NCBI GenBank assembly: GCA_947498055.1
Contig: CANMJA010000002.1
Location: 177,680 to 241,679, forward strand
Length of the DNA: 64,000 nucleotides
Origin: an uncultured Tenacibaculum sp.
Lineage (GTDB): Bacteria; Bacteroidota; Bacteroidia; Flavobacteriales; Flavobacteriaceae
Direction of reading: 5' to 3'
Shown here piece after piece: positions 62,571 through 64,000 of the stretch. Under the pieces are notes generated by a model that did not search any database, was not told where the DNA came from, and saw only the letters and a program-made list of their open reading frames with translations. A program made the translations under genes and the position numbers. Every line of letters begins with the position of its first letter. Positions within the stretch are counted from its first letter, which is position 1.

Positions 62571-63260
62571 GTGTTAACAGTAGACGATTACAAAAACGGA
62601 CAGGTTTTATTGATAGATAAGCCATTAAATTGGACTTCTTTTCAGGTAGTTAATAAATTACGATGGCATATTAAAAAACACTTCAACCTTAAAAAAATAA
62701 AAGTAGGGCATGCAGGTACTTTAGACCCACTAGCAACAGGGCTACTAATTATTTGTACAGGAAAAGAAACAAAGAATATTGTAACCTATCAAGGACAAGT
62801 AAAAGAGTATACAGGTACTTTTGTTTTAGGAGCCACTACACCAAGTTATGATTTAGAAACAGAAATTGATAAAACATATCCTATAAATCATATTACTAAT
62901 GATTTAATTCATAATGCTACAAAACAATTTTTAGGAAAAATTCAACAAAAGCCACCTATTTTTTCAGCAATAAAAAAAGAAGGAAAAAGGTTATACGAAT
63001 TAGCGAGAGAAGGTAAAACAACAGAAATAAAATCAAGAGAGATAGAAATAACCGAATTCGAAATAACAAAAATAAACTTGCCTAATATCGAATTTAGAGT
63101 AGTTTGTAGCAAAGGAACCTACATACGATCTTTAGCATACGATTTTGGATTATCATTAAACTCTGGAGCACATTTATCAGTCTTAAGAAGAACTAAAATT
63201 GGCGAGTATTCAGTAGGCAAAGCAACTAGCATAGAGGCTTTTGTTCAAAGTTTCATTTAA
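62571..63260 (+). CDS. truB: tRNA pseudouridine(55) synthase
   Basis: A 229-residue TruB, which forms pseudouridine 55 in tRNA T-loops. It starts at GTG, 4 bases after uppP. The catalytic Asp52 is in GHAGTLDPLATGLL, with QKPPIFSAIKKEG and SKGTYIRSLAYDFG as further signatures. It lacks the C-terminal PUA extension of larger relatives, as in other Bacteroidota. It closes the ftsX cluster; no strong hairpin follows. Confidence 0.94.
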   Translation: MLTVDDYKNGQVLLIDKPLNWTSFQVVNKLRWHIKKHFNLKKIKVGHAGTLDPLATGLLIICTGKETKNIVTYQGQVKEYTGTFVLGATTPSYDLETEIDKTYPINHITNDLIHNATKQFLGKIQQKPPIFSAIKKEGKRLYELAREGKTTEIKSREIEITEFEITKINLPNIEFRVVCSKGTYIRSLAYDFGLSLNSGAHLSVLRRTKIGEYSVGKATSIEAFVQSFI

Positions 63261-63768
63261 AAAAAAGTTACTGTAATTTTTTAATTATACGCTACAGCCC
63301 CTATTTTTATTGATTTTTTTTTCATTATTATCTAAAAAAAAAGGTGTTAATATGTGTTAAATTTTATATCTTCACACAATAATTAGAAAAATCTATTTCT
63401 CTAAAATAGATTACTTAATTAACCAAACCAACAAATATCTAATTACTACCATTAAATTTAATAGTATAAATTAAATTATAAAGAATGGGTGAAATTATAA
63501 GTAAATAAAGCATTGTGATTTAATGAGATAAGTTTTCAATAAATCTAATAAAATTGATTTTTTGAATTGTTTTTTAATCTAAATCATAAGTTGTACCTAT
63601 AACTTGTGACTGTAGATTGTTATTACTTGTTTTTTAGTGTAATAGTTTATCCTTTTAATTTCCTTCATTGTTTTTAACAATCAAATAAAGATCTTTTTTA
63701 TGGGAAAAAAGTACTCTATTATACATTTTTAACTTTTATTTTACTCAAATAATGAGTATCTTTATTCT
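63261..63768. other. AT-rich intergenic region before a transposase gene
   Basis: About 508 bases with no open frame of note. The only structure I see is a TACTCA...TGAGTA inverted repeat at 63742-63758 with a 5-base centre, next to the transposase ATG. The left end of the element is probably in the last 100 bases, but its boundaries cannot be fixed without the right end. Confidence 0.5.
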
Positions 63769-64000
63769 ATGGCACGAACTATTGACATTCAGGTTATTGA
63801 AACAGAGAAAGAGTTACAATCTATATTACGAAGAACCAAAAGTAAATTAGTTGATAAACGTATCAACTCTTTATTATTAGTTAAAAAAGGGAAATGTAGA
63901 TATACTCAAGAAGTTGCAGTAAAAATTGGAGTTACAAGAAAAACAGTTTACAATTGGATTAAAGACTATAAAAGTGGCGGTATTCAAAAGCTTTGTGAAG
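63769..64000 (+). CDS. IS630-type transposase, helix-turn-helix N-terminal part (partial)
   Basis: 77 complete codons and part of the next to the window edge. The visible residues include IDIQVIETEKELQSIL, RYTQEVAVKIGVTRKTVYNWIKDYKSGG, a paired-box-like helix-turn-helix as in the N-terminal (OrfA) half of IS630/Tc1-type transposases; IS630 elements insert at TA. The DDE catalytic part lies beyond the window. Whether the element is intact cannot be told. Confidence 0.8.
   Translation, partial: MARTIDIQVIETEKELQSILRRTKSKLVDKRINSLLLVKKGKCRYTQEVAVKIGVTRKTVYNWIKDYKSGGIQKLCE

Overview
The window is AT-rich, gene-dense DNA from a member of the phylum Bacteroidota, most likely a marine Flavobacteriaceae (Tenacibaculum/Polaribacter-like; genus not proven). 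Support comes from the type III glutamine synthetase end, family-restricted genes (DUF4271, DUF4296, DUF3098, DUF5777 and GH3-like proteins), many short lipoproteins with a Cys lipobox, a Bacteroidota-type leucyl-tRNA synthetase, and promoters of the TTTG / TAnnTTTG class. No rRNA, tRNA, CRISPR array or prophage was seen. One transposase gene is cut by the right edge.

Layout. 1-11 kb holds housekeeping genes: glnN end, an acetyltransferase, purM, an Lrp regulator with a divergent TSUP exporter, prfA, an EEP-family nuclease, an SDR protein, the minus-strand operon GT2 - dihydroorotase - DUF4296, and DUF4271 - hemD. 11-20 kb holds a lipoprotein, tyrS, a Cys-rich mini-gene over the tyrS terminator, a decayed stretch, and a metal-uptake module (small Cys membrane protein, TonB-dependent receptor, PepSY membrane protein). 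20-23 kb holds a DUF5777/YceI/OB-fold operon and a membrane-tethered LytTR regulator. 23-27 kb is dominated by an oversized leuS that carries a DUF559 nuclease-like domain inside its editing region and a second insertion before KMSKS. 28-36 kb is more accessory: PepSY, a FemAB-like protein, TesB, SdpI, a membrane AraC regulator, a Ser/Gly-rich lipoprotein with a C-terminal permuted-papain-like domain and a small lipoprotein behind it, then M23 and M28 peptidases. 36-40 kb holds a methyltransferase, SCO, rseP and a tiny zinc-ribbon gene. 40-46.5 kb holds a JmjC-like cupin and the biotin cluster bioF-bioD-bioA-KAS-bioB. 46-49 kb holds envelope proteins. 49-54 kb holds a transporter, yicC-gmk-nadD, an M23 peptidase and GH3. 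54.7-60.5 kb encodes a TPR histidine kinase, a degenerate paralogue of it, a LytTR response regulator, a lipoprotein whose paralogue lies at 48.2 kb, and a DUF4349 protein. 60.6-63.3 kb is the conserved ftsX-DUF3098-uppP-truB cluster.

The most unusual items are the nuclease-like domain inside LeuRS, the kinase/pseudokinase/LytTR trio, the permuted-papain lipoprotein with a possible cognate lipoprotein, and a ketosynthase embedded in the biotin operon.
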